DNA from: Plenodomus lindquistii
Lineage: Eukaryota; Ascomycota; Dothideomycetes; Pleosporales; Leptosphaeriaceae
Assembly: GCA_025504975.1 (NCBI GenBank)
Contig: JANUWI010000004.1
Coordinates: forward strand, 1,426,001 to 1,490,000
Length of the DNA stretch: 64,000 nt
Direction of reading: 5' to 3'
In this document: piece after piece, positions 44,804 to 55,326 of the stretch
Layout of the letters: every line of letters begins with the position of its first letter
Position numbering within the stretch: the stretch's first letter is position 1
Program-made: the position numbers and the translations under genes
Notes under the pieces: model-generated
Databases searched by the model: none
Seen by the model: the letters and a program-made list of their open reading frames with translations, nothing else
Told to the model about the DNA's origin: nothing

Positions 44804-45596
44804 CAACAGCTACCAAAGTGTGTTGCACACACCATGTTCCATCAAACCTCACGAATGAATCGCTACTGAGCATTTCAGCGGGCGCTTCAAGTCATGTACT
44901 ACAGGCGAGATTACACTTGAGCAAAGATGGCGGGGCGTTATAGGCATAATTCGCCATCACATAGAATCCTGAGCATACATTCATCTGCGACATGTCGCAT
45001 CCGTTTGTTTACTGTTTTGTTGGAGGGAGGCGGGTCAGTTGCAACGTTTTGAGGTGTGCACCTGGGCATTTGAAGGGCGTCTCGAGACCCATGGGTAAGA
45101 TTAACGGACGGCGTTTTCTCTCGCGTTACGACACTGGTATGGTAATAGTTGGGGGCCACATGTTATACCAAGGTGATGGCAGGCAACTGGATGAGAAGTG
45201 GGCGACTTTGTACGATAACAAACGAGGGAGATGTGTTTAGCGCAGCATTATCAATCCAATAATTTCACCCTTGCGTATGAAGGTTCACAGTTCGATATCT
45301 AGTCTTTGCAGATGTATGTATGTCGCAAACATCACGACTTCCCATAGTGTGTTGGTCAGCAGCCCGCTCATTGGTCACAGCTGTGAGATGTGACAACGCC
45401 AACGCGTTGATTGGTGCACATGTACAGGGATGTCAGTTGTCGTCATCGTCGATCGGAGCTTCCTCACCATCTAAAGCCCGAGGTCGACCACCCCTCAGTG
45501 ACGGTGACAGCTGTTGCCTGCTTGATTAGTTTAACGTTTGGGGCTTTTTAAAACGAGAGCCATTGACGTTCGCTGTCTGGCAACAACCTCCACAAC
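44804..45596. other. Intergenic between histidine kinase and cytochrome b561 gene
   Basis: 793 bp, kinase 3' UTR and b561 promoter. Only short frames. A T-rich GGGCTTTTTAAAAC at 45540 lies about 55 bp above the ATG. Confidence 0.55.
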
Positions 45597-46605
45597 ATGG
45601 CTTCTGCGACTGGCATTCCCAACGCGACCGCGATCCGCGGAGCAAGTGACGAGGAACCGTTGCTTGGAAGTAGAGGAGATGCAAGTCAGGTAGACGGCCA
45701 GCCGCTGTATGCGAATCTTTGGATCGGTGAGCTTTCATGTTGAGACTGCAGTGCGCATATACAGTGCAAGCTAACGCGCTCCTAGGCACTGCACCCATTG
45801 CGCAAGCCGGAATCTGGATCGTGAGTTGCTTCGTCAATTCACCCTCCGACATCTAGCTTCTAACCTCCACAGCTCGCAGCCATAGTCTGGGGAGCAATTC
45901 TCTCCAACAAACTCATCTTCTTCTCTGCGCATCCGGTAAGATCTCTATAACCACCAGTGACCACCGTCTCTTGTTAACCATCGCTAACACCACCATCAAC
46001 CCATAGCTCCTCAACTCCGTAAGCCACAACACCACCATCTCCTCCCCCTCCCGCCAACCATACCATTAACACGCCGTCTCACCTCACAGGCCGGCTTTCT
46101 CCTCGCCATCCAAGCAGCCCTCGTCGTCCAACCCACTCACACCCCCGAACAAAAGCGTGCAGGCACTCTTGCCCACTTCGCCTTCCATGTCGTCGGCACC
46201 TCTGCGCTGACCGCGGGTCTCATCATCATCGAGATGAACAAAGCAGGGCCCGGCCACGAGCATTTTGAGTCGCCGCACGCGAGACTCGGCCTCGCATTCT
46301 ACGTACTAGTCTACATCCAGGGCTTGGTTGGCTTCACGCAGTACTATACACCTAGTCTGTATGGCGGTGTGAACAACGCAAAGAGCATCTACAAGTACCA
46401 TCGTATTGCTGGGTATACGATTGCGGTGCTGGGACTCGCGACGATTTGCGCGGCGAGCTGGACGACGTATAATTTGAACGTGGGACATATGCAGCATTGG
46501 GCGGTCATCGTGGCGAGTGTGCTGGTGCTGGTGGGTGTCGTACCAAGGATCAGGCTGAGTAAGTTGGGGTTGAAGAGGGCTGAGGGCGGCGTGAGGTTGT
46601 CTTGA
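45597..46605 (+). CDS. Cytochrome b561-domain transmembrane protein
   Basis: A six-helix di-heme membrane protein of the CYB561 type, which moves electrons (ascorbate, ferric reduction) across a membrane. Exons 45597-45726, 45786-45820, 45873-45935, 46007-46018 and 46090-46605 give 251 residues. TM segments: AGIWILAAIVWGAILS; LLNSAGFLLAIQAALVV; AHFAFHVVGTSALTAGLII; LGLAFYVLVYIQGLVGF; HRIAGYTIAVLGLATICA; HWAVIVASVLVLVGVVP. Conserved His candidates for heme: H75 in FFSAHP, FHVVG, ESPHARLG and KYHRIAGY. The QPTHTPEQKR loop is typical of this fungal branch. Exon 4 is only 12 nt (LLNS) and restores HP-LLN-S-AGF, the family's HPLLM-like block. The N-terminal ~45 residues are soluble and carry the EEPLLG dileucine-like sequence, which may direct it to the vacuole/endosome (inference). 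Confidence 0.88.
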
Positions 46606-46865
46606 AGTTAGAGAACGGAGATCTACGGGGTGGTTCTATTGGGACAAAAGATTGAATGACGGATATGAATAAGATTGTATTATGGACATTGGCATGTTAC
46701 TTTACTTGAAAGGTTTACGGTGACACCTAGGATTGCATCGCATGGCGGGCGTTACTCTTGCATTCCCAACAAGTATAGGGATCCATTAGTTTGCTGCTCG
46801 GATGCATTATACATTAATCTCACCCTGCGACGAGTATTTTGACTTATCATCACTGCTACGCGAGA

Positions 46866-47689
46866 TTACAACAGTACGGCTAGAATACCTGCGAGACCGC
46901 CCGCGACACCAACTGCAGCCTTCGATGTCTTCATAGTAGCACCAGCTGTCGAAACTGAAGTCGCACCCACAGTACGTGCACCTCCACCGCCGCTCCGACC
47001 TCCAACCGTACTTGCCACCCCATTACTCTGCCCCCCTTCCCCCGTAGATATCGCCCCCCTCGTCAACGTCATCGTCACCGCACTCCCCGCCCCCAAAACC
47101 CCCACATCTCCACTCCCAGCTTTCCCCTTGACCACCACACTCATCTCCTTTGCAGCACACACGAAATGGCTCAACGTCGCCTGTCCCGCCACCGTGCGTA
47201 TGTGCACGCAAAACGGCGCACTCGACTCCGAACACCCCATTACGTACTGATCCTCAGAGCACGAGGCATCGGCGAGACACGATTCCACAGCGGCAGAGGC
47301 GACACAGCGCGTGGCGATGGGACAACTGGAGTCGTCACCGGGGCAGCAGCCAAACCAATTCAAGGTGAGTTTTTGGTGGCAGGCGCTGGTTGCGCAGGTG
47401 AGGGGGTATTCTGCAGGGAGGAGGAGGTTAGTAGGCGGGTTAGGGGGAGGGAGATTTTCGAGGGGGGAGGGGGGAGAGATGTACTTGCGAGACCTTCGAT
47501 GTAGCCACATAGGCCGGCTTGGTCTTGATTCCTGGGGTGGAGAGGAGAGGATGTTGGTTTGGGGGTCCAGCCATTGGCGTCGATGGTTGTGGTTGTGGTG
47601 ATGGTAGGTGTAGGGAAAAGCCCATTGAAGGCAACGCCGTATGATGTTGCGCTGAGCGCTAAGATGGCGATGAATGTGCTTTGAAACAT
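46866..47689 (-). CDS. GPI-anchored Cys-rich cell-surface protein
   Basis: Exons 47485-47689 and 46866-47410 give 249 residues. A signal peptide (MFQSTFIAILALSATSYGVA) is followed by a Thr-rich stretch. A compact Cys-rich domain follows: GLCGYIEGLAKYPLTCATSA, CHQKLTLNWFGCCPGDDSSC, ATRCVASAAVESC, DASCSEDQYVMGCSESSAPF, CVHI and FVCAAKEM. A Gly/Ser/Thr linker ends in a hydrophobic tail, AAVGVAGGLAGILAVLL, the arrangement of a GPI-anchor signal. The Cys-rich domain has features (CxxxxCH, FGCC) of fungal wall and effector-like proteins, but I assign no enzymatic role. Splice: donor GTACAT, acceptor CTGCAG, phase fits (GCA-A then AA). It converges on the b561 gene 260 bp away. Named here by architecture only. 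Confidence 0.8.
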
Positions 47690-50600
47690 GGCGACGGTGT
47701 CGAATCTTTGGTCTGTGGCTGTTCACAGATATGCGTTTCGATATGTGCCTGAGTGTAGCGACTGCATCGTCCCCGTGTCAAGCATTCTCCTGTCCTCGCG
47801 TCATTCGTCGCAAATACCCCATGGGATAGGAGCACGGAGAGCAAACGTCGTCTCCGCCCCGTATGGGGGGCTGATCGTTATCTTGTATTCGTACCAGACC
47901 CCCTTAGCTCTTTCCTTTATTTAAACGTACCTTATCCTTGTTTGGGAAGTGTACGAGCTTCGCGGGTCTTAGTGCGCTCATGTGGCTGGGCCATGACAAA
48001 ACATCAAGGCGTATTTGCGTGCTGCGACTTGCCCAGACATCGATTTAACTGCGCTGCTGGAACGGGCTGAGCTGCGGAATGCCACGCCAAGATGACAACT
48101 GCTGGATCTGAATTGTCGAAGGAGCGGAAACCTGGTGTGGTTGGCCTAAAACATTGGAAACAAAGTTGGCGGAAATTACTCCGTCGATTTTGGGGAACTG
48201 AGGTAAGGCTCGATTGAAGCAGTTCGCGGCTCGATTTGACGGGAAAACTCTGGGCTGGAGATGGGTGTCCTCAGAGCGTGTCACTATATCAGCTGATGGC
48301 TGCGTTGGTCTCTGCAGCACTGTCGCGGTTGGTGTCGTTTAGTTTAGGTGCCTACTGGTGATGCCGTCGGAACGGGGCTGTGTTGCCGCACAATTTGAGT
48401 TGACCCTCCGTTCGCGACCTCAGCCGCTTGCCTCTAGAACGCTGCCTAGAGACATCACCTGCATTTTTGCAAAGACCTAGAGAGAGAGAGAGAGAGAGAG
48501 AGATGCAGGCAGTTGCTCTATTCGGCGAGGCTGTGATACTGCTAAGATCCACGCCACGCTTGGTCAAGAATTTTAGCGCCTGCGCTAGGATTTTGTTCCC
48601 TTTGTGCAATTTTCCCCCTTTGAGCCGACTCTTAGTCTTTTGACAACAGATCTGGTCGAAATTGAAGAGGCCAGATTTTGTTCTGGGCAAATATACTTCA
48701 AGATCACTTGTCCTTGGTCTCCAGAGCAGCGTGGAATTCTTGAACAAATGCCACACCCTTTTCCGTTCAATATTCTGAACTCGGAGTTTTTCCCCTGGGG
48801 CTACTAACACTTACTCCATGCTTCGTCACAGAGACTTACACCAGTATCTTCAGCTAGCATGCGGGGTCCTTCCCACCATGCCATGGCCTTGTGCTTATCT
48901 TGCATTCGACATCACCTGTACAGACATGCAGACTCTGGAGCTTCTGGACCCTGATACAAGCAATTACGTACCTTGCCAGAAATTTTGTCACAATCTATAG
49001 AACACGAAGTAAATGTGAATACGGCGAAACCCACCAACCAGACATGAATCAATGCACGCCATGGCAAGACTATTCAGTCAGGGCAGATTATCTTCCGTCA
49101 AAGGCTACAATGTCTAGGAGCAATGCAAAATTCTAGGCTAGCTTACCCAGAGGGAGATCCGCCATTCCCCATTGAGATCTGCATGTTCTTGAGACCCCGG
49201 ACACACATTAGCTAACTCTACAGTCTCTAGAGTACTCTACTCTGCAGGACGTGGGGATAACAACGTCAGTTTGCTCCACCACGGAAATATGAGCGGAGCA
49301 CATTCCCATTCGCCCCACCGAACTGAGCCGCGGGCGTTCATTGATCGATTACCCATGTTTGCCACCGACCCACCCACAAGTAATCGATTGGTGAAGCAAT
49401 GTTACGAAAATTGGCATGCAGTAGGAAGTTATTGACGGGGCTCAACCTGAGTCGAGAATGGGTCGGTGACGTAGCATAAAAGGCGATTTGTTCGGAGAAA
49501 ACGTGGAAATGGTTGGAGACGCGTGGGCGAATGTCTTTTGGTAACGTTTGGGGATGGTGTTCATCTTGAGCCTTTGTTCATCAGTTAGAGCAGACACGCT
49601 GTGAAGATGCGATTCAAAAGGTGTGTCGAGAGATGGTGTGACTACACTGAATGTCGGACGAATACTGTAGCTCTGTGTGATAAGGTGGCCAATGGTTCAA
49701 TTGGCTTGTTACACCTACTCTAGACCGCATCGCAGTTTAGACGAGTCAGCAATGATAACGCGGTTGTTGTCACGTTGCATAAGCGAGGGTGTTCCTTGGA
49801 ATCGGATGAGAGCAGTTGTGATGCATCATCGTCCAGCACGTATGCAAGGTGTCGTAAGCGACCAGGCCCGCAGCTGGATTGATCCTGGACATGACACCTT
49901 ACGAGTGAATTTGGAAAAACAGACTGTGCCTTTGAGTGAAGCCTAGACTAGGGCAGACTTGCGGTGATATTCTCGACCCGGACGAGTAGGGAAGGAAGTG
50001 GTAACGTTGTCGATAGAGACACTGTATACATAGACAGTAAGTGGGGGCACCCGGTTACGGTCTCAAGTTGGCAAAAATCATAAACGGCCCTTTGCATGGG
50101 AGGGTGGGGTGACACGGGATTTCCAAGCAAGACATGGGATTCTTGCATGAAACCCATGGTGCAAAATCAACAATGCCATCTTTTTCAGAGATGGGATTTG
50201 GCTGCTGGTCGGTCGACACAGAAGTACGTCAGGGCCAAGGCCCCGCCGATCCCGGGCGTCGCTAGAGTACCGAGTGGAAAGATGCAAAAAGCGAACCAGT
50301 CCATTTGAGGAAGGGTGCGCGGGCGGCTCTGGCAATTGGGTTCTCATTGACTGTCCTCTTGAAGTCTTTTGTGTGTACTTTGGTGAAGGCTGTGAACGGA
50401 GCTGTGCATGCCAGAGACAATCGAGGCATAATAGGCCCAACGACGATGGACGCGCGCGTATGAGCGGCAGGGACATTGTCCAGGCTGGGGGTTGAGTTTT
50501 GCCAAGGGTCCGCGAAGAGCCCGCCTTTGGGGTCATGATCAAGATGTGGGAACCCCGGTTTGCATGTCATTGTTGAGGCTGCTCAGTGGTGACAGAGGTG

Positions 50601-51262
50601 CGAGAAGGGCGGGTGGGAATGGCGGGGATAACGGGGATGGGGATGGGGGCGGGGGAGAAGGTAGCGCTCACGTAAGACGTCGAGCAAGTCTAGAAGCGAG
50701 GCCCCTAGCGTCTGTATTTGGTATCTGGTATCTGGTGTGTAGCCTGCAACAGAGAGCGCAGGCGGTTGGCAGAGGCAGAATATCGGGCAGGCACCTAGAG
50801 TAGCGAAAGCCCATGGTGGGGGTAAGGGCAGGTGGAGACAAGAGAGGGGAGATGCGGTGCGACTCGCAATTGCTGCATTGCTGCATGCAGAAAGATGAGC
50901 CGGAGACAATGCTGGAAAACTCAGAAGGGCGTGTTGCAAGTTGGAACTTGGCGGGCGGGCAGCGGCGATGGAAACACGCATCGTCGATGCGGGCGGCAGG
51001 TGCGTCATGCGGCGCGGCCTCGGCCAATGACAGGGGCGACGGCGCTGATGGGCTTCTCAGAAAGCCCATGTTGCGTATGCTCCATTCTTTAGTTTTCCCA
51101 TGCCAGGCCGTCCCACAGGCGACGCAGCCCGTTGCACTTAAAGACGCCTCTGTCCCAGCACCTCTGCCTGCCCTCTGCTGCCTGCCCTCTGCTGCCTGCC
51201 CCCCTCCCACCAACCTCATCAAAGCAAAGTCAAGCCCTGCCCCGCCACTGCACCTGCTCGCC
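47690..51262. other. Long gene-poor stretch before the bZIP gene
   Basis: About 3.6 kb. Frames up to 152 codons (48352-48810, minus) but none with domains. It includes an (AG)n microsatellite at 48479. The distal part (50.5-51.26 kb) is G-rich on the plus strand and is most likely the bZIP promoter/5' UTR. It carries an upstream ATG frame from 50813 joined in frame to the bZIP frame; I treat this as untranslated or an unsupported extension. Confidence 0.45.
48479..48503. repeat. (AG)n microsatellite
   Basis: About 25 nt of uninterrupted AG dinucleotides. Read directly. Confidence 0.95.
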
Positions 51263-52276
51263 ATGATGGACACGCAGGCGCCACACAGCTTCGACTGGGC
51301 CCACGACGCCTACGCTGCCCTCCACGACAGCGCCCATGCCGACGGCATCAAGCAACACGCCAGCAACAACTGGCCCTTCAGTGCCCAGGAGCCGGCGGCC
51401 CCCCACGCCCTTACCATTCCTCCGTCGCTGCTCTCACATGCAACCATTGAGCGGTACGGCCAAGTCACCCCGCCCGAGGAGCACTCACCTGCCGAACCGC
51501 CGCGCCGCCGCTCCCGCCACGACTCCATTCCAGGAGAGACGCTGTTGGACGAGACTCTGTGGCCAGAGCTTCAGCCGTCGCCCAAGCAAACACATGTTTC
51601 GCCGCTCGGGGACGTCCCGCAGCCTTCCCCGAAGCGTCGGCGCACTAGCAGGACAACAACCTCGGCCAATGAGAACGAGGCGCAGGCGATCCTTGCCCCC
51701 CAGCCCACCTCGACCGACCCCAGTGCTCCGCCACCCAAGCGCAAACGAGGCCGGCCCAAGTCGCAGCCGCAGATGGTCGAGGCGTTTACTGCCGATGGCT
51801 TCTCCTTCCAGGTCTCGTCTGCCCGCCAATCCCACCTCGAGAAGAACCGCGTCGCTGCCCACAAATGCAGGCAGCGCAAGAAGGAGTACATCAACGGCCT
51901 CGAGGGCCGAGCGCGCGAATTCTCAACCAAGAACAAGATGCTCAAGGAGAACGTCGCCATGCTGCGCGAGGAGGTGCTTGGCCTGAAGAATGAGGTCTTG
52001 CGTCACGCTGCATGTGGCTTCTGGGCAGTGGATGAATACCTCGCCCGCTGTGCAGGAGACCTCCTGGGCATGGAGGCTCCCTCCGGACGCGCATCACACT
52101 CGCGACAGAACAGCAGTCACAGCGTGGCCATGCATTCGGAGCACTACAACGCCCACCACGACCAGCCTCACGACACCATGTCTCTTGGCTCCCACGACAG
52201 CAACGATTTTGGTGGCCTGGAGCTTTTGAAAGACTTTGACGATGATGACATGGATGAGCTGGACAAGATGATATGA
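51263..52276 (+). CDS. bZIP transcription factor with AT-hook-like motif
   Basis: A nuclear DNA-binding dimer of the ATF/CREB-type bZIP class. From the ATG at 51263 the intronless frame has 337 residues. N-terminus MMDTQAPHSFDWAHDAYAAL is disordered. A short AT-hook-like motif KRKRGRPKSQ sits at about 159-168. The basic region HLEKNRVAAHKCRQRKKEY (about 193-211) carries the N-x-x-A-A-x-x-C-R signature, followed by a zipper with Leu heptads (GLEGRAREFSTKNKMLKENV, AMLREEVLGLKNEVLRHAAC). A FWAVDEYL block and an acidic C-terminus (DFDDDDMDELDKMI), a likely activation region, follow. An in-frame ATG at 50813 would add 150 residues of low-complexity, G-rich-derived sequence; the start at 51263 is preferred. 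AtfA-type stress functions are possible but the paralogue is not resolved. Confidence 0.88.
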   Translation: MMDTQAPHSFDWAHDAYAALHDSAHADGIKQHASNNWPFSAQEPAAPHALTIPPSLLSHATIERYGQVTPPEEHSPAEPPRRRSRHDSIPGETLLDETLWPELQPSPKQTHVSPLGDVPQPSPKRRRTSRTTTSANENEAQAILAPQPTSTDPSAPPPKRKRGRPKSQPQMVEAFTADGFSFQVSSARQSHLEKNRVAAHKCRQRKKEYINGLEGRAREFSTKNKMLKENVAMLREEVLGLKNEVLRHAACGFWAVDEYLARCAGDLLGMEAPSGRASHSRQNSSHSVAMHSEHYNAHHDQPHDTMSLGSHDSNDFGGLELLKDFDDDDMDELDKMI

Positions 52277-52725
52277 GGCAGACTATCCGCCAGTCACCTC
52301 TTGTCTTGATTTTACCTTCTATTCCAGCCAAGCTCATGCTGCATCACTTCTTCTTTCACCAGTCTTCTTATGATACCCCCGAATTCTGAGCCATAAAAGC
52401 GCCTGCTTCTTTTCTTCCTTTTTCGTTTGTGGCCAGCGCACGCAGCTGGCCTTTATTCAGCATACTGCTACGAACTTGATCAACAATGAGTCATCTTTGC
52501 AAGGAGGATCGCATACAAAGAGACCATAACAACCAATACAGATAAATGAGCATGATCAAATGGACGGGACTATCAGACCTCGTCTCAAACAGTAGCTCAC
52601 ACAATCTACCAAACATCAAAGCGGACTTCCTTCTACTGCTATGCTCCTGTGATGTGCTGCAACTTCATTTTCTTTCAGTATGCACAAGGTCTTTGCCTGC
52701 TGATGTTATGTCCTATCAAATGGCT

Positions 52726-52729
<4 letters not shown>

Positions 52730-52760
<31 letters not shown>
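52730..52760. repeat. (CA)n microsatellite
   Basis: 31 nt of uninterrupted CA dinucleotides. Read directly. Confidence 0.95.
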
Positions 52761-52763
<3 letters not shown>

Positions 52764-53011
52764 CCGCATTCGCTTTTCCAAGACAGTCGCCACTCCGATA
52801 ACCACGGCCTTTCCCGACCTACCAAATACGGCATGCGGCATCACCATCCGCGGCATCACAGCGTGCGGCACCGTGGCAGACGACATCGCGGCAAACAACA
52901 TCAACAACCATTGATCGCTTGCGCCTTACAGGGAAGTACACCTACTGTTTGTTCGCAACCGATGCAGTAGCCCATTGCGTTGTTCTACAGCCTTGTGAAA
53001 GATAATCTAAT

Positions 53012-53100
53012 CGGTTCGCACCCCTCGTCTAGGGCTGACGAATTGCGGCTTCGGATCTGTCAAATTTAGACGGGGGTTGCGAGCCGACGTGCATAAATCC
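53012..53100. repeat. Foldback repeat, copy A
   Basis: Left arm 53012-53031 (CGGTTCGCACCCCTCGTCTA) and right arm 53067-53086 (TAGACGGGGGTTGCGAGCCG) pair in 17 of 20 positions around a loop containing AATTGCGGCTTCGGATC. The right half (53041-53100) is directly repeated as copy B. Confidence 0.7.
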
Positions 53101-53148
53101 TTCTCTGCATACACGTCAAATCTCTTGCGTGCAGTAGCGCGTATACAC

Positions 53149-53222
53149 GTTTAAATTTGATAGATTGCGGCCTTGGATCTGTCAAATTTAGACGGGGGGT
53201 GCGAGCCGACGTGCATACATCC
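53149..53222. repeat. Foldback repeat, copy B
   Basis: 53163-53222 matches copy A (53041-53100) at about 55 of 60 positions. The left arm is shorter here: GTTTAAATTTGATA near 53149 pairs with TGTCAAATTTAGAC near 53180. Confidence 0.7.
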
Positions 53223-53642
53223 TAGTACCTGTGTATAGAAGGTAGTGGGTAGGGGTAGTTACAGTGCCAAATCGGACCGTTTCATTAAACAAGGAAGGAA
53301 GAATAGGGCTGTGTTTATGCTGAGGATGACGTACTGTTAGCATCTGAATAGAGTTGACGTGGAAATGGTTCTTCCTGGAGTAGGATATTGGATTAGCAAC
53401 CGGGTACATGGGAGCTGAACTGCAGGCCTTGGGGGGTATGGTGACCAAGCCTTGGACAATGAGACGTGCACACATGTGATGAACGCCCCACTCATATGGT
53501 AGCCACAGGTGAAGATGTATCTCAAAGTCACCTGGAAAGTCACCTAGGGACTCGGATTCTGTAGCCTGATCACGCTAGGCCCAGGGACAACAACGATTGC
53601 TGACTGTGTGTTACCACGCTTATGCACCCACTTCTACAGGGT

Positions 53643-53757
53643 ATTGACACGTGGGTTCGCATCCGTATTAAGTTCGACAAAACAGCAATCTATCATGCCC
53701 GAATTCCAGAACTGCTATTTGTCGAACCTTAATCAAGATGCCAACCGACGTGCCAAT
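53643..53757. repeat. Foldback repeat, copy C (diverged)
   Basis: Imperfect inverted arms of about 39 nt: 53643-53681 (ATTGACACGTGGGTTCGCAT...) and 53718-53757 (reverse complement of ATTGGCACGTCGGTTGGCAT...). The CACGTSGG and TTCGACAAA ends resemble the CACGTCGGCTCGCA and TTTGACAGA parts of copies A and B on the opposite strand. Confidence 0.65.
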
Positions 53758-54507
53758 CTCCTGTAACTATTCCCGTCACTATGTTTTCACACGAGATTGC
53801 GGGAATAATCTCTGATTGAACGTCTGATGCGTGCCAAAAAAGATGGTCATCGAGTGCCACGATTGCTGTGATATACTTGGGAACAAGTGTCCATTGATCT
53901 AGTAACCAAATACATATACGCGGCTTTGTCCCCAATTACAATCAACTCCTCTTCTCTTCGTAACCATGTATTCAACACCCGTGACCAAACAGTCAAACTG
54001 AATTTACCGACACATTGTTTAATTGAGCAAAATGCGCAATCTACGGAGATAACTACCGACGGCTTTCGATGGATACGATTTCACTTGCTAGAAAGGGTAG
54101 TAAGTGGGTGCTGGAAGGAAGGAGTGAAGGATGAAGAAGCACGGGCCTCAGCCCTAGCACGGCTCAAAGTTCCGGCTCCCACTTGTACCGAGTATATGGA
54201 ACCTACCCGCGACATATAGATTACTACATGGTACATTGTATGTTTGGACTGTGGTGACGAGATAATGAGTCCCGTTCTCCATGAACGTGGAAGTTGTCAC
54301 TCCAAGTGATAGCATCTGCAAGACAAGACACCTGATGCTTGGCGTGCATGGGGAGAGGGCCATATTCGACAATGAGTGAAAACGAAACATTGAGCAATCC
54401 GAGCTCCATGCTTGCACTTGTCCTTTGGTTACTTCAATACCACCTCCGACCCAGTCTCCACCCAGGTCTCCCTTTTTCCATACAAGAGAAGAGCACTCTC
54501 AGGCGCC

Positions 54508-54835
54508 GGAAAGCAAGACCGCAGTCTTCAACCTCTTTCCTTGAGACTACTCTTCTGGGACGTGCCGGTGTACAGTTGGAGTGCTAGACCGGTGGGCAAG
54601 ACCGCAGTCTTCAACATGCTCTATCGAAATACTTCCCTAAGACTTGCCAATACATGATTGGTCCTATGAGCCGGAAAGCAACTCCGCAGCTTTCAACAAG
54701 CTCCCTCCCAATACTAACTTGAGACTTGCCAAGGTACTCTCTTACGCTGGATCGGAGATGAAGACCGCAGCGTTCAACGACAAAGTCACAGACTGCTTGA
54801 TTGAGACTCAACACCAGAGCATGGCATGTGGCACC
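54508..54835. repeat. Degenerate tandem repeat, four ~82-bp units
   Basis: Units start at 54508, 54591, 54673 and 54754 (periods 83, 82 and 81). Each begins like GGAAAGCAAGACCGCAGTCT followed by TCAAC, and carries a CTTGAGACTTGCCAA-like segment 20-45 nt further on. Since period length is not a multiple of three, it is unlikely to be coding now. Confidence 0.65.
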
Positions 54836-55326
54836 GACAGCAGAGTGCATGCTGCGCTGCGGTGTCAAACTCCAGCAAATGAGTGTGGTGTTGTGTATAG
54901 GCCGGGTGGAGTCGTTGGTGCGTCATTATTATGAAAAGAAGGTCTGGAGCACCACAGATGCAATCGATGGGACGCTAGTCGAGGCTGACGGATTTACCCA
55001 CGACCATGGCGTGTGGCTCGTGGGACCGGCGGGGCAGGTGTGCCGTTATTGGATCGTTCATACTTACGAAGATTGGAAAGGGATTTGCATGGTTAAAATG
55101 GTGGCATACAACAGTCTGTTCCGAGGAACGCTCCACAATGTTCGAATACAAAACTACGAAACGTGCAGATGGTATACAAACAGGAAGCCCACATAACGCC
55201 ATGTTGCACTGATTCAATAGCCTCCCGGGATACATCCTTTCCGGCCCTACATGGCCGTGACGGAGAAGCAGTGTGAGACATTAGATACCACCATACATAC
55301 ACATGAACCTGACTATCTTAGTCTTC

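Larger units (their letters stand above)
52277..55326. other. Repeat-bearing intergenic region, no gene supported
   Basis: About 3 kb between the bZIP stop and the 3' end of smc3. It holds a CA microsatellite, three copies of a foldback repeat and a degenerate tandem repeat. Frames up to 131 codons at 54.6-55.2 kb lack recognisable domains and lie partly in the tandem repeat. Confidence 0.55.

Noticed and set aside
48352..48810. 152-codon frame on the minus strand spanning the AG repeat
   Set aside because: Includes translation of the microsatellite (SLSLSLSLG) and no domain.
50813..51262. 150-codon N-terminal extension of the bZIP frame
   Set aside because: Composition is typical of untranslated G-rich leader, no conserved segment; the start at 51263 lies just ahead of a natural N-terminus. 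Kept as a testable alternative.
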